The translations under genes were made by a program, and so were the position numbers. Below, in pieces: positions 26,418 to 35,277 of a DNA stretch of 64,000 bases. The stretch's first letter is position 1; each line of letters starts with the position of its first letter. Source of the DNA: Pseudochryseolinea flava (lineage in GTDB: Bacteria; Bacteroidota; Bacteroidia; Cytophagales; Cyclobacteriaceae); NCBI RefSeq assembly GCF_003286915.1, contig NZ_QMFY01000001.1, forward strand, positions 868,001 to 932,000, in the 5' to 3' direction. The notes beneath the pieces are model-generated. The model was not told the origin of the DNA. It saw only the letters and a list, made by a program, of their open reading frames with translations, and made no database searches.

Positions 26418-26738
26418 ATGGAGTGGATAAAAATTTTTCCAAGTCTTGAGGAGGCACATCGACGTATTCAAACTGGCAAACCACAGTTGTTGATTGTCAA
26501 TGGAAAACGAATCTGCTTGGCACTCCTTGACAACGGCTTTTTTGCAGTTCAAGATGCATGTTCTCATAACGGTGAGTCGCTGAGCAAAGGAAATATTAAC
26601 TACTTGGGGGAAATTATTTGCCCGTGGCACAACTACAGATTTGATCTTCGGAGCGGTAAAGCATGCGATTCGTCATCGGCAGATCTTAAAACTTATCCGA
26701 TTAAAGTGAACGAAACAGGATTTTTTATTGGAATTTGA
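26418..26738 (+). CDS. Rieske [2Fe-2S] ferredoxin-like protein
   Basis: 106 residues from ATG 26418; a TTG six codons upstream is less likely. The cluster ligands are C48 and H50 (DACSHNGESL) and C68 and H71 (EIICPWHNYRFD). The rest matches single-domain Rieske ferredoxins of the NirD/BphF type, which carry electrons to oxygenases or stand alone. No oxygenase or reductase gene is next to it, so its partner is unknown. No signal peptide, so cytoplasmic. Confidence 0.88.
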   Translation: MEWIKIFPSLEEAHRRIQTGKPQLLIVNGKRICLALLDNGFFAVQDACSHNGESLSKGNINYLGEIICPWHNYRFDLRSGKACDSSSADLKTYPIKVNETGFFIGI

Positions 26739-26791
26739 AATAGATTGGATGATCTTTTCGTTGAAATTTCAGTACCCAAACCGAATAGACT

Positions 26792-27778
26792 GTGAGGTTC
26801 TTCATTATCGCGTTGTTTCTTTCTGTCAATGTTTTTGGCCAAAGTGCAGCAGAGAATATCCAATGGATTGATCAACTAAATTTATCAGGAGGCTTTCCGG
26901 AGAAACTTTTATCCACACGCACAGCGGTTTTTTACGACTACCGATTTAACGCAAAAGACAGGACCGACGCACAATCCTATTTTCAACGTACCGGCATTGA
27001 TGCGGTAGTATATTTTCAGTTGGATATGTTAAAAGCAGGCGCTGATCCAAGCCGGGCATTTTCTGATTTTTTAATGAAACGCGAAATTCAAAATCTTGTC
27101 TTTATGGAAATTCGCGATGATGCAACGTATCGATTGACAGTAACACTTTTTAATGGGAAGGAAACGATTGTTGACCCAAAACAAAATGCTTGGTCTACAT
27201 CAAACAAAGTATGGACCGAAGCACTGAAAACAATGTATCGATCTGTTGGTGGACTCAAGAAAACCAATCTTTTGATCAATGATTTTCCGGAAATGGATGG
27301 TAAAGTGGAGCCGATTGTCGGAAGGCGTAATGAATTCTATGCGATCGATTTGAAAGTTGATCCTTTGGCCGTTCCAAAAACTGGTGATGCGGCGGTTGAT
27401 GCTGCCGTGGAAGAGATTTTCAAAGCAAATTATCCATTGAAATATAAAATGACGGAGCCGGGTCTCACGGAAAAAGAACTCCGAAAGCAAGGTAGCTTGT
27501 ATGCGTTGTGTTACATTAAATGCCGTGCCGCTGCAGCAAAAGAATTACTCGGGTACGACATGACGAAATCAGAAAGCGCGCTGGTATCTGTTACCTATTC
27601 TAGTGGGCAAGCGCAATTGAAAAACATTCCATCCAATACAGTTGTTTATAAATTTTATTTTAAACACATCGATTCGGGAAATGTGTTCTTAGGAACCAAG
27701 TGGGATGCTGATTACACCTTTGAGCAAGCGTTGCTAAATCAACTGAAAGGTTTAAAAGCCGAATTGAAATTAAACTGA
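26792..27778 (+). CDS. exported protein of unknown function
   Basis: 328 residues from a GTG start. The signal peptide MRFFIIALFLSVNVFGQ is followed by a soluble alpha/beta region without recognisable motif; segments such as AVFYDYRFNAKDRTDAQSYF and LLINDFPEMDGKVEP are not known to me. Two Cys occur only near residues 235-240 (LYALCYIKCRAAA). The last 9 bases overlap the convergent MBL-fold gene. A periplasmic or surface location follows from the signal peptide. Confidence 0.65.
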   Translation: MRFFIIALFLSVNVFGQSAAENIQWIDQLNLSGGFPEKLLSTRTAVFYDYRFNAKDRTDAQSYFQRTGIDAVVYFQLDMLKAGADPSRAFSDFLMKREIQNLVFMEIRDDATYRLTVTLFNGKETIVDPKQNAWSTSNKVWTEALKTMYRSVGGLKKTNLLINDFPEMDGKVEPIVGRRNEFYAIDLKVDPLAVPKTGDAAVDAAVEEIFKANYPLKYKMTEPGLTEKELRKQGSLYALCYIKCRAAAAKELLGYDMTKSESALVSVTYSSGQAQLKNIPSNTVVYKFYFKHIDSGNVFLGTKWDADYTFEQALLNQLKGLKAELKLN

Positions 27779-28807
27779 TGGATAATCTTTAAACGACCCT
27801 TCATCAAGCTTAATGAATTGATGCAGCGGAATGTGTTGGGCTTTCAACGCTACTTGTAAATCCTCCTGCGCATCTTGCTGACCTTCGTCACCCAACGGAA
27901 ATGTTCCGAAGTGAGAAGCGATACTATGACTTGCTTTTACATCACGATGAATTTTAACGGCCTCTTCCGGAGAGCAGTGAACGGGAGACATAAACCATTG
28001 TGGCTTGTATGCGCCAATCGGTATTATTGCAATGTCTATCGATTGAATACGGGCACCGATTTCAGAAAACGTTACTGGGTTATAACCTGTGTCGCCTGCG
28101 AAATAAAATGTGTGCGATCTTGATTTAAATACGTATCCACACCAAAGGGTTTTATCACGGTCTAAGAAACCACGTCCGGAAAAATGTTGTGCGGGTACCG
28201 CGGTGATCGATATATCTGCCGCCGCCGTTGATTGCCACCAATCTAACGTTTGCCATTTTGAAATTCCGATTTGCGTTAGGTAAGGCCCGACGCCAAGCGG
28301 AACAATAAACAGAGGATCATAATTTTTTTTAAGGGCGACAACTGTTGATTTATCGAGGTGATCGTAATGGTTGTGACTAAGCAACACCAAATCGATTTTG
28401 GGGAGGTCTGCGAATGCTATCCCAGTAGGTCGCATGCGCTTTGGACCGGCAAAAGAAAATGGACTCACGCGTTCACTAAAAACAGGGTCTGTCAAAATAT
28501 TCACACCCGATGTTTGTATTAGGAAAGAAGAATGATTTATAAAAGTGACGCGTGTACCTGACGTAAATTTTTCTGCAGGCTTATGCTGCTTAGCATCCGA
28601 TGTTTTAATCCATAGTCCACGCTCGCGATGTCTCATCCATTGAATCACCCCTTTCAATCCGCGAGGTTGGATGTTTCCGGGATTATTAAATTTCTTTCCA
28701 TCGAAATGATCAGACACGGGTCCGCGGTAAACTGGCGCGGAAATAATTGCGCCAATGATTATTACCATTAACGCGAAAACAACCGGAGCAAGCAGAATGT
28801 ATATCAT
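27770..28807 (-). CDS. MBL-fold metal-dependent hydrolase (UlaG/NAPE-PLD-like)
   Basis: 345 residues. An N-terminal membrane anchor (IYILLAPVVFALMVIIIGAI) precedes a beta-lactamase fold with SHNHYDHLD (HxHxDH), LTDPVFSERVSPFSFAGPKR and FAGDTGYN (metal Asp), and a final His in SIASHFGTF. The TDPVFSER...GPKR motif is typical of the N-acyl-phosphatidylethanolamine phospholipase D/UlaG branch (PF12706). The likely substrate is a lipid phosphodiester or lactone; it is not determined by sequence. The anchor points to the periplasmic face of the inner membrane. Its stop lies inside the 3' end of the convergent gene. Confidence 0.85.
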   Translation of the reverse strand: MIYILLAPVVFALMVIIIGAIISAPVYRGPVSDHFDGKKFNNPGNIQPRGLKGVIQWMRHRERGLWIKTSDAKQHKPAEKFTSGTRVTFINHSSFLIQTSGVNILTDPVFSERVSPFSFAGPKRMRPTGIAFADLPKIDLVLLSHNHYDHLDKSTVVALKKNYDPLFIVPLGVGPYLTQIGISKWQTLDWWQSTAAADISITAVPAQHFSGRGFLDRDKTLWCGYVFKSRSHTFYFAGDTGYNPVTFSEIGARIQSIDIAIIPIGAYKPQWFMSPVHCSPEEAVKIHRDVKASHSIASHFGTFPLGDEGQQDAQEDLQVALKAQHIPLHQFIKLDEGSFKDYPSV

Positions 28808-28832
28808 GGATAGATTCGTGATTAAAAAACAA

Positions 28833-28858
28833 AAGGAGTCACGTTAAGATGACTCCTT
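28833..28858 (-). terminator. hairpin terminator with T-run
   Basis: AAGGAGTCA (28833-28841) pairs with TGACTCCTT (28850-28858). On the minus strand a TTTTGTTTTTTAA run follows. It ends the two-paralog transcript. Confidence 0.8.
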
Positions 28859-28882
28859 CGTTAAGACGCGTATCAATATTTT

Positions 28883-29476
28883 TTATTGCACCATTTTTGC
28901 GATTTCCGTAACGGGAATGGTGTTGGCCAATTTAACCATGTCGGCTTCGCTAATGTCTTTCGCCGTGAATGTAATTAGCGTGGAATTTAGCGGAAGCTGT
29001 AGGGTGTAGTCTGTTTTGTTAGTCTCAGTGTCTTCTGTTTTTTGAAGAACAGCTTTGTACCCTTGCACTTTGATAATCTTTTGCGTTCCATCGCTGGAGT
29101 TTCCAACAAAAGGAATTGATAAAATTGCATTGATGGAAGCTACGAGTGGTGAGTTGCCCATAATTTCAATGTTCGCGGTCTTGTCGGCAGTGCCATAATC
29201 GCGATGAATTAACACACCCGTTAACCCAGTATTCGCCGTGACGTTGTCGGCTTTCGGATTTGATGCGCGCATATCCATTTTAGTGGGCAGTATTTTTAGA
29301 ATTTCTTTCCCAACAAGGAGGTCAATGTCGGTGAGCATTTGTTGCATCGCGAACCGCGCGTCTTCGAGATTTCCCGCGTTATAGGCTGTGCGTGCTGATG
29401 CGAGATCTTTATTGAAATCTTGAGCAGTAGCTGATACTGCCGTGAGTAATGTGATGATTAAAAAAATATTCTTCAT
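28883..29476 (-). CDS. exported protein, tandem paralog 2 (unknown family)
   Basis: 197 residues with signal peptide MKNIFLIITLLTAVSATAQ. The mature part starts with a helical segment (DLASARTAYNAGNLEDARFA MQQMLTDID), then two beta-rich regions (VTANTGLTGVLIHRDYG, KIIKVQGYKAVLQ, LQLPLNSTLITFTA) and a C-terminal helix. It is clearly homologous to the next gene over its whole length (AxxxYxxxxxxxARxAxQQ, LxIxREY, KGHRAVxxxDEST). Function unknown; likely periplasmic. The pair ends at a strong terminator. Confidence 0.75.
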   Translation of the reverse strand: MKNIFLIITLLTAVSATAQDFNKDLASARTAYNAGNLEDARFAMQQMLTDIDLLVGKEILKILPTKMDMRASNPKADNVTANTGLTGVLIHRDYGTADKTANIEIMGNSPLVASINAILSIPFVGNSSDGTQKIIKVQGYKAVLQKTEDTETNKTDYTLQLPLNSTLITFTAKDISEADMVKLANTIPVTEIAKMVQ

Positions 29477-29497
29477 GATAATGATGTCTGGTAGTGA

Positions 29498-30301
29498 TTA
29501 CTTCTCTCCTAATGTTTTGATCAATCCGTCGATATCAAAAGCATTTGCTGCCGACATGACTTCTTGCTCGGTGGCAAAATTGACGGCGTCCCAAACGATA
29601 AGCGATGTTTGACCGAGCGGAACGCTCAACTTATAACCTGTCGATTCATCATACTCGATGACAGCGCGATGACCTTTCACTTTTGTTTGTTTCCATTTTT
29701 GCTCGCCACCTGTTTGTTGCGCATATCCGCCATTCGCGAGATACATGTTCACAGCCGACATCCACGCAGAGTTGTTTGCAATTGTGGTACGAAGCTGTTT
29801 GTCGTCTTTAAGATATTCACGTTGGATTGTAAGGCCGGCCCAGCCCCATCCCGTTGATGTGACTTGGTCAGATTCTTTTTGGCTGGGTAGTCCGGAAACA
29901 CTTTCGGGAAGGGATTTCAAAACTTTGTTTCCAATTTCAAGTTCGACGCCAAGCATCGCTTGTTGAACAGCGTACCGCGCTTCTCCATAACTACTGGCTT
30001 TGTATGAAGTTTCTGCGTCGGCAAGATTTGCCTTCACATCTGGTGGCGTTGTGATAAGTCCGCCTCCACCTTTATTGGAAGGATTGCCACTGGAAGAGTT
30101 TGAATTGCCGGAAGAATTTCCGCTGCTATTTCCGGAACTTTGGTCATCGGGCACACCTGCTTTTTCTTTCGCTTTTTTCTCTAGTGCCTTTTCCGCAGCT
30201 TGCTCGGCCTTTTGTTTGAGTTTTCCCATTAGCCCTTGTGCATTTGCTGAGAAAGAGATCAGCAGCACGGCTAAACCCGCCAGTAGAATTTTAGACTTCA
30301 T
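29498..30301 (-). CDS. exported protein, tandem paralog 1 (unknown family)
   Basis: 267 residues from ATG 30301 (MKSKILLAGLAVLLISFSANAQG); an in-frame upstream codon would disrupt the signal peptide. After a Lys/Glu/Ala-rich helix (GKLKQKAEQAAEKALEKK) comes a Ser/Gly/Asn-rich low-complexity linker (~60-80, SSGNSSGNSSGNSNSSSGN), then the same domain as the downstream paralog (ARYAVQQAMLGVELEIGNKV, GLTIQREYLKDDKQL, VPLGQTSLIVWDAVNF). The linker is absent from the other copy. It precedes its paralog by 21 bp, as one transcript. Confidence 0.78.
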   Translation of the reverse strand: MKSKILLAGLAVLLISFSANAQGLMGKLKQKAEQAAEKALEKKAKEKAGVPDDQSSGNSSGNSSGNSNSSSGNPSNKGGGGLITTPPDVKANLADAETSYKASSYGEARYAVQQAMLGVELEIGNKVLKSLPESVSGLPSQKESDQVTSTGWGWAGLTIQREYLKDDKQLRTTIANNSAWMSAVNMYLANGGYAQQTGGEQKWKQTKVKGHRAVIEYDESTGYKLSVPLGQTSLIVWDAVNFATEQEVMSAANAFDIDGLIKTLGEK

Positions 30302-30380
30302 AAGTTTAGATGGATTGAATATTTCATCGAATCTAAAAGTACGAAGAAAATGAAATTCGGTTTCGGCAAACAAAAAAAAA

Positions 30381-30398
30381 GGGCGCCCGAAGACGCCC
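30381..30398 (-). terminator. hairpin terminator with nine T
   Basis: Minus-strand GGGCG/CGCCC stem (30381-30385 with 30394-30398) is followed by nine T (30372-30380), just after the TonB receptor's stop. Confidence 0.85.
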
Positions 30399-30423
30399 CA
30401 TTATCATGTGGATAGACACATTA

Positions 30424-32601
30424 TCAATTGATGTTAACTGCTGCGCCGAGTAAATACACTCCGCCGATTTTGTCAGTGCCGAAGTATTGGCGTGTTTCTG
30501 AATTTAAAATGTTACGGCCGTTCGCGAAGATGTTGATCTGTTTTGTGATCGCATAATTCACTTTTAAGTTAACCAACATGGTGCTTTTGATATCGCCGGC
30601 TTTACTTGTATTGAGATCATCTGATGCAGCATATTGACGGTGAGACGAGAAGAAATATCCGTTCAAGTTAATGTTGAATTTTTCAGAGGCTTTAAAGTTG
30701 ATTAGGTATCCTCCATATACCGACGGCGTATGCGTATGCTTGCTGTCGTAAAAAGTCACATCAAATTTTGCAGGGTCGTAATAATCTGAATTCGGGTTTG
30801 ATGTTTCTGGCGTCGTTTCCGTATTCAGCAGATCTTCTGTTTCCGTTTTTTGAATTGTGAAGAAAGGTTTGATCTGAATTTTTTCATTTGGAACATAATT
30901 GATCGAGAACGTAGCACCAATTTGTGTGGCGGTAGTAGGCACATTTCTGAATTGCTGCTGGTTGGGGACGTACACGCCGGGAATTGGTTGAGCGACGTTG
31001 GTCACGAGTATCGCGTTGAAATCTTTTGCATGTTGACGGAAGATATCGAAATCGAGCTGCAGTCCTTTTGTAAGTTGAGTTCTGAACCCAACCTCAACCA
31101 TATTTACGGTTAATAATTTTACTTCTTCGTTTCCGGAGCGAACGACATTCAACCCAGGGATAACGACCACCAAGTTTAAGTTATTCACGCCAATGAAGGA
31201 ACCACTGTTAGAACGTGTGACCGCCGCGCGAATTAGATTCTTGTCGTTGATTTTGTAGGTGCTGGCGAACTCATAAGCAAGGTAAACATCATCTGGTGAT
31301 GAGAACTTATCGGCACGTACTGCAGCGACAATGCGAAGGTTTTTTACTGGACGCACATCAGTTCTTAAAAATCCAGAGGTGGTAGAGATCGATGCTGATG
31401 TCCCATTGAGAAATGCTTCGCGCTTTTCAAGATCGTTCGGATCATAATAATCGGTATCATCATAATTTACGTGTTGAAAACTGAAGCCCGGAACAATGCT
31501 TGCTTTTTCTCCGAGCTTAATTTCGTACTCAGCGCTCACATCTGAGATCGCGAAATCGTATTCATTTGGAGGTGCGTTCACATTCAAATCGTCATGGCCA
31601 TTTTGATATTGCCCGCGAATGTGAAATCCATAAGCTTGCGCGCTAAGGTTAATGTACTTGCTATCGGTCTCACCTGTCGTGTACGGAGAACCATTTACTG
31701 AACCAAGGAAATTCTTTTGTGTTGTTGCATCTTGAAGGCCGAGGCTCAAGTCGAAATTGAGTTTATCACTTGGTGCGAAATTCAAAAATCCATTCACACC
31801 CCATTTCTCGAGCGCTAGTTTTGTGTCTTTAAAACGAAGGTTAGCAGCGGTAGAACCAAAGACGTCTTCTGCACTTGAATAGCTGTCATCTACAGGTTTG
31901 TAGTAGTCATCATCGAACCGCTCGCGATTTTGATAGTTCGCTGAAACGATGAAGTTGAATTTCTCACGAAGACGTGCACCTACTGAACCGTTTACGATTG
32001 TAGTCATAGGCGTTCCAGCAGAAACAGATGCGTTGGTGTAAAAGCCATCCTTCTCAATGCGTTTTGTAATGATGTTGATGACACCTGTTACGGCATTTGG
32101 TCCGAACAAGGGAGCCGATGGACCGCGCACAATTTCTATTCGTTCTACATCGTTGAGGTCGACTGGAATCGCTTCCCAAAATGTGCCGCCCAGATTGTGA
32201 TTGAACACAGGCCGATTGTCGATCATCACAAGTGTAGTAAGATTCGATTTTGTGAAGTCTTCGCTCGTGCGCAGGATGTTGTCGAACCCTCGAAGGTGTA
32301 TGTCGTAAACACCATTGGTTTGCTCACGAACAATTACACCAGGCGCGAGGCGCAATGCTTCCATAATACTAGTCGCACCCGATTTGTCGATATCGGCACG
32401 CGTGATGGTATAACTTGAAAGCGGCGCATCAAAGAGTGTCTCATCTTTTTTGGAAGCGGAGTTAATGGGTACGTTCATTAATTCTTCCAAGGACAGAGAA
32501 TAGAGATCGACATCTTCGGCAGGTTGTTGTTCCTGCGCAAGCGTGGGTAGCGCTCCGAACAGGAAACAAAAAAGTAAGGAATAGTAGAGATGTTTTTTCA
32601 T
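30424..32601 (-). CDS. TonB-dependent outer-membrane receptor
   Basis: 725 residues with signal peptide MKKHLYYSLLFCFLFGALPTLAQ. The N-terminus carries 'YSLSLEELMNVPINSASKKD', a motif seen in Bacteroidota receptors of the vitamin B12/colicin type. The plug domain follows (~55-160; SIMEALRLAPGVIVREQ, VERIEIVRGPSAPLFGPNAV), then the barrel to a C-terminal YLLGAAVNIN. The substrate is unknown; no SusD-like partner lies beside it, which argues against a SusC glycan system. It is a single-gene transcript with its own promoter element and terminator. Confidence 0.9.
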   Translation of the reverse strand: MKKHLYYSLLFCFLFGALPTLAQEQQPAEDVDLYSLSLEELMNVPINSASKKDETLFDAPLSSYTITRADIDKSGATSIMEALRLAPGVIVREQTNGVYDIHLRGFDNILRTSEDFTKSNLTTLVMIDNRPVFNHNLGGTFWEAIPVDLNDVERIEIVRGPSAPLFGPNAVTGVINIITKRIEKDGFYTNASVSAGTPMTTIVNGSVGARLREKFNFIVSANYQNRERFDDDYYKPVDDSYSSAEDVFGSTAANLRFKDTKLALEKWGVNGFLNFAPSDKLNFDLSLGLQDATTQKNFLGSVNGSPYTTGETDSKYINLSAQAYGFHIRGQYQNGHDDLNVNAPPNEYDFAISDVSAEYEIKLGEKASIVPGFSFQHVNYDDTDYYDPNDLEKREAFLNGTSASISTTSGFLRTDVRPVKNLRIVAAVRADKFSSPDDVYLAYEFASTYKINDKNLIRAAVTRSNSGSFIGVNNLNLVVVIPGLNVVRSGNEEVKLLTVNMVEVGFRTQLTKGLQLDFDIFRQHAKDFNAILVTNVAQPIPGVYVPNQQQFRNVPTTATQIGATFSINYVPNEKIQIKPFFTIQKTETEDLLNTETTPETSNPNSDYYDPAKFDVTFYDSKHTHTPSVYGGYLINFKASEKFNINLNGYFFSSHRQYAASDDLNTSKAGDIKSTMLVNLKVNYAITKQINIFANGRNILNSETRQYFGTDKIGGVYLLGAAVNIN

Positions 32602-32975
32602 ATTGTTTCTTTTCGATTAACAAAGATAATCAACCAGTTAACAACCGAACGTTAATAACTTTGAACATCGACTTCCGAACTTACACTTGCGCTATTAGCG
32701 CTTAACCCTCGGTTAATACCAGGTCAACTTACATAAGTTACGCAACTGCTTCGTTTGTAATAATCATGACTAAACGAAATTTGCTTGGTACTCCAACCGA
32801 TAACGCAATTAGATTTTGCATAACCGTTAAACGCTTGATGAATACACTGAGGGTGTGAAAAGCACACTATTGGTGCTCACATGAGATGTGTGCGGGTAGA
32901 ACGAATTAAGACGCAGAAGAAAATCGAGGCAGGACATCGGTTGCGCGCACCAAACCTTACGCGACGCTTTAACTT
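32602..32975. other. intergenic region with promoter element, no supported gene
   Basis: About 375 bp between the TonB receptor and a lipoprotein gene. It holds the receptor's -7 element at its left end and an interrupted palindrome GCGCTATTAGCGC near 32689-32701. One 30-codon frame (32766-32858) lacks any recognisable features. The rest shows no coding pattern. Confidence 0.5.
32621..32628 (-). promoter_or_regulatory. putative -7 promoter element TATCTTTG
   Basis: Minus-strand TAnnTTTG 20 bp upstream of the TonB receptor ATG. A TTG lies 13 bp further upstream, shorter than the reported -33/-7 spacing. Confidence 0.5.
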
Positions 32976-33689
32976 TTATTTCGGAACAGTAAAGATCACG
33001 TCGACTTGCCGAATGTAAATCGTTGTTTTGCCAGTGTAGGCCGAATCGGTTCCGATGATGAGCCAAAGCTCGCCGTTGCTGTCAGAACGGGCAATAAAAG
33101 GCGCGTTGTAGGTTGAATTACTTCGTTGAATGTAGTTGTAAGATGTAGCAGGATTGGCTGCAATATTTCCAAGAATAATCATGTTAGCGCCCGCGCTACT
33201 CGCCGTTAATCCTTTGTCTAGATTAAGCTCACAGTTGCCATTCGCAATTATTTTTTGCGGCTCGGTAGATGACGCACCGGCCTTCAAAAAAACATCGCTT
33301 CCCGGAGAGCCGTCCGTATCTTCATCTGTAGTAGCATTCGACGCGGCACGTACTTCAAATATCAATGAGTATTCCGTGTTTGGTGCAAGCCCCGTCACTT
33401 TGTTTTTAATGAACATGAACAAATGACCATCGATATTTTTGCCGGAAAGCATGAGGCCTTTGCCGCCCAGATTGTCGGGAAGCGTCGTGTAATCAAATTT
33501 TAGTTCGTAGGCGATTGAATCCTCGGCGGAAGCGGGGTATCCAGTGAAATCAGCGTCCCACCCGTCCTGGCCAAGATTGAGATCAGAATGCACCGAAAAC
33601 ACAGAAATACCGGGCATTTCGGCATCAGAGCAGCCGGAAAACACAGAAAGTACGATCAAGAAAGGACCAAGAACACGCCACATATCCAT
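32976..33689 (-). CDS. lipoprotein of unknown function
   Basis: 237 residues from ATG 33689, chosen because it yields a lipoprotein signal (MDMWRVLGPFLIVLSVFSGC, lipobox FSGC); codons upstream in frame begin with TTG. The mature domain is a beta-rich sequence (ISVFSVHSDLNLGQDGWDAD, LKFDYTTLPDNLGGKGLMLS, NTEYSLIFEVRAASN, NSTYNAPFIARSDSNGELWL) without a named family and with only one internal Cys. It is probably tethered to the periplasmic side of a membrane or exposed at the surface. Confidence 0.7.
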   Translation of the reverse strand: MDMWRVLGPFLIVLSVFSGCSDAEMPGISVFSVHSDLNLGQDGWDADFTGYPASAEDSIAYELKFDYTTLPDNLGGKGLMLSGKNIDGHLFMFIKNKVTGLAPNTEYSLIFEVRAASNATTDEDTDGSPGSDVFLKAGASSTEPQKIIANGNCELNLDKGLTASSAGANMIILGNIAANPATSYNYIQRSNSTYNAPFIARSDSNGELWLIIGTDSAYTGKTTIYIRQVDVIFTVPK

Positions 33690-33786
33690 CAAATTTTTAT
33701 CATAGACACTTGACAATAAACCGAGGTTGTAAGTTCCGTTTTAAAAATAACGATAGAACCGTTTTCACTCAACATAACGCGGTTTT

Positions 33787-34539
33787 TCATGCGTTGGGTG
33801 TTAAATCAGAAGGGTCTTTTTCTTGTGCACGCTCAATAAATGGCGACGATTGCTGGTGGAGGCGTATTGCTGCCCTGGATAGAAAGAATGCCGTAATCAA
33901 TGAAATTAAAGCTCCAATCCAAATACCCGCCCACGCGCCGTTAACTTTTCCAACGAACAAGAAATAATCATAAGAGCCATGGAAAACAGTTGCTGCAATT
34001 AACGCAACAAGCGTAAAGAAAAGTGAATTATGCTGTGAGAATTTTGCCTTTCCAAGAAAGTAGCCCATCAATACTCCGAATGTTGCATGTGCGGGTACCG
34101 CCGTAAACATTCTCAAAATTCCAGTGATCAACCCAGACTCTGCTTGAAATACATAAAGTATGTTTTCGAGTGTCGCAAAACCCATACTCACCATTACAGC
34201 ATACACAATGCCGTCGAAGGGCTCGTTAAAATTTCTATTGTAGAATAGGATAAAACGTACAAAAATGAATTTGCTGAACTCTTCGATAAGCGCAACTTTA
34301 AAGAGAGCTTCAACAAACTGGTTGATAAAATCGGCCTGAACTTCAACATCTTTCGATTCCACTAAGAAAGTGACCGAAAAAGTAATTACAAGAGTTACGA
34401 TCGTGCTTAATGCGCCATAGAAAAAACTGATCAACAGTAATCCTAATGGTTCACGTTCGTGTTTGTCTTTTAGGTAGATATATATTCCGATAGCGGTTCC
34501 AGGGGCGAGCGCAAGGGCAAGAAGACTGAAGAAACTCAT
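33787..34539 (-). CDS. PrsW family glutamic intramembrane protease
   Basis: 250 residues with about eight membrane segments. The catalytic signature VALIEEFSKFIFVRF (EExxK) and FATLENILYV match PrsW proteins (PF13367), together with the His-containing segments AHATFGVLMGYFLGK and FHGSYDYFLF. Such proteases cleave membrane substrates such as anti-sigma factors. ATG 34539 is preferred to a TTG two codons upstream. No anti-sigma or sigma factor gene is next to it. Confidence 0.87.
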   Translation of the reverse strand: MSFFSLLALALAPGTAIGIYIYLKDKHEREPLGLLLISFFYGALSTIVTLVITFSVTFLVESKDVEVQADFINQFVEALFKVALIEEFSKFIFVRFILFYNRNFNEPFDGIVYAVMVSMGFATLENILYVFQAESGLITGILRMFTAVPAHATFGVLMGYFLGKAKFSQHNSLFFTLVALIAATVFHGSYDYFLFVGKVNGAWAGIWIGALISLITAFFLSRAAIRLHQQSSPFIERAQEKDPSDLTPNA

Positions 34540-34590
34540 GGGCAAAAATTGACCAGTAAACTTACCGAAAATAGTGGGCTACGAAAAAAA

Positions 34591-34618
34591 ATTCCGGCCG
34601 TTAGAGACGGACCGGAAT
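34591..34618 (-). terminator. hairpin terminator with T-run
   Basis: ATTCCGG (34591-34597) pairs with CCGGAAT (34612-34618), extended by CCGT/ACGG with one bulged base. Seven T follow on the minus strand, after the thioredoxin-like gene. Confidence 0.8.
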
Positions 34619-34643
34619 ATGTTTTAGGAGGCATCGGCTGGGA

Positions 34644-35192
34644 TTACTCTTCGTCCATCACATTTTCGATTTTATCCATCTTGTCGGCGGTGTATTTTCC
34701 AGACGTTGCATAGACGATTTTGCCGTTCGCATCGAGTACGAAAAAGTAAGGAATGTCTTTCTTCTCAAAGTCAAGTGCTTCTTTATAAGGCTTCAACTCA
34801 CCTTTATAAAACAATACATAGGGCAACAGTTGAGGATCGATATTTTTTAGCGCTTTACGTTTTGCTGTGCCAGTCGCAGCGGCATTTACACCTGTAAACA
34901 TCGGAACGAAATAGACATTCACATCATAACTGAAGTTTGCGAGAAGTCCTGACGTTTTTTGGATGAATTTTTCAAACACAGGTTGAAACCAGGAATTCAA
35001 TTCGTCTTCTGATTTTTTCGAGTATGCAAGCCCGAGCAGCGTGTATTTGCCTTTTACATCTTGAGGCAATTTCACCTTCTTGTCTTCAACCGTTTCGGCT
35101 TCCATATCAGGAAATGTTTTACCAATTACTTGTGCATTCACCGTAAAGGCCATGATCGCAAGCACAGCGGTAAATAAAAATCGCGTTATCAT
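34644..35192 (-). CDS. exported thioredoxin-fold protein lacking CXXC
   Basis: 182 residues with signal peptide MITRFLFTAVLAIMAFTVNAQ. The order VKGKYTLLGLAYSKKSEDEL...SWFQPVFEKF and IPYFFVLDANGKIVYATSGKYTADK is that of TlpA/AhpC-type thioredoxin folds, but there is no Cys in the mature protein. The 'SW..P' pattern recalls the ATP10-like branch, which also lacks the redox pair; this is a tentative comparison. Redox activity is therefore not expected, and a binding or chaperone role in the periplasm is inferred. Confidence 0.7.
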   Translation of the reverse strand: MITRFLFTAVLAIMAFTVNAQVIGKTFPDMEAETVEDKKVKLPQDVKGKYTLLGLAYSKKSEDELNSWFQPVFEKFIQKTSGLLANFSYDVNVYFVPMFTGVNAAATGTAKRKALKNIDPQLLPYVLFYKGELKPYKEALDFEKKDIPYFFVLDANGKIVYATSGKYTADKMDKIENVMDEE

Positions 35193-35277
35193 AAGTGTTT
35201 AAGTTTTGATTGAATCTATTAAATAACCGTCGTTGTAACCGTTACGTTAAGCAAAAATATTTCCACAATTTCGACCA

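Noticed and set aside
30424-32601. TonB receptor as a SusC glycan transporter
   Set aside because: No SusD-like gene or glycoside hydrolase lies beside it.
32766-32858. 30-codon frame between the TonB receptor and the lipoprotein gene
   Set aside because: No start context, domain or conservation evidence, and not part of an operon.
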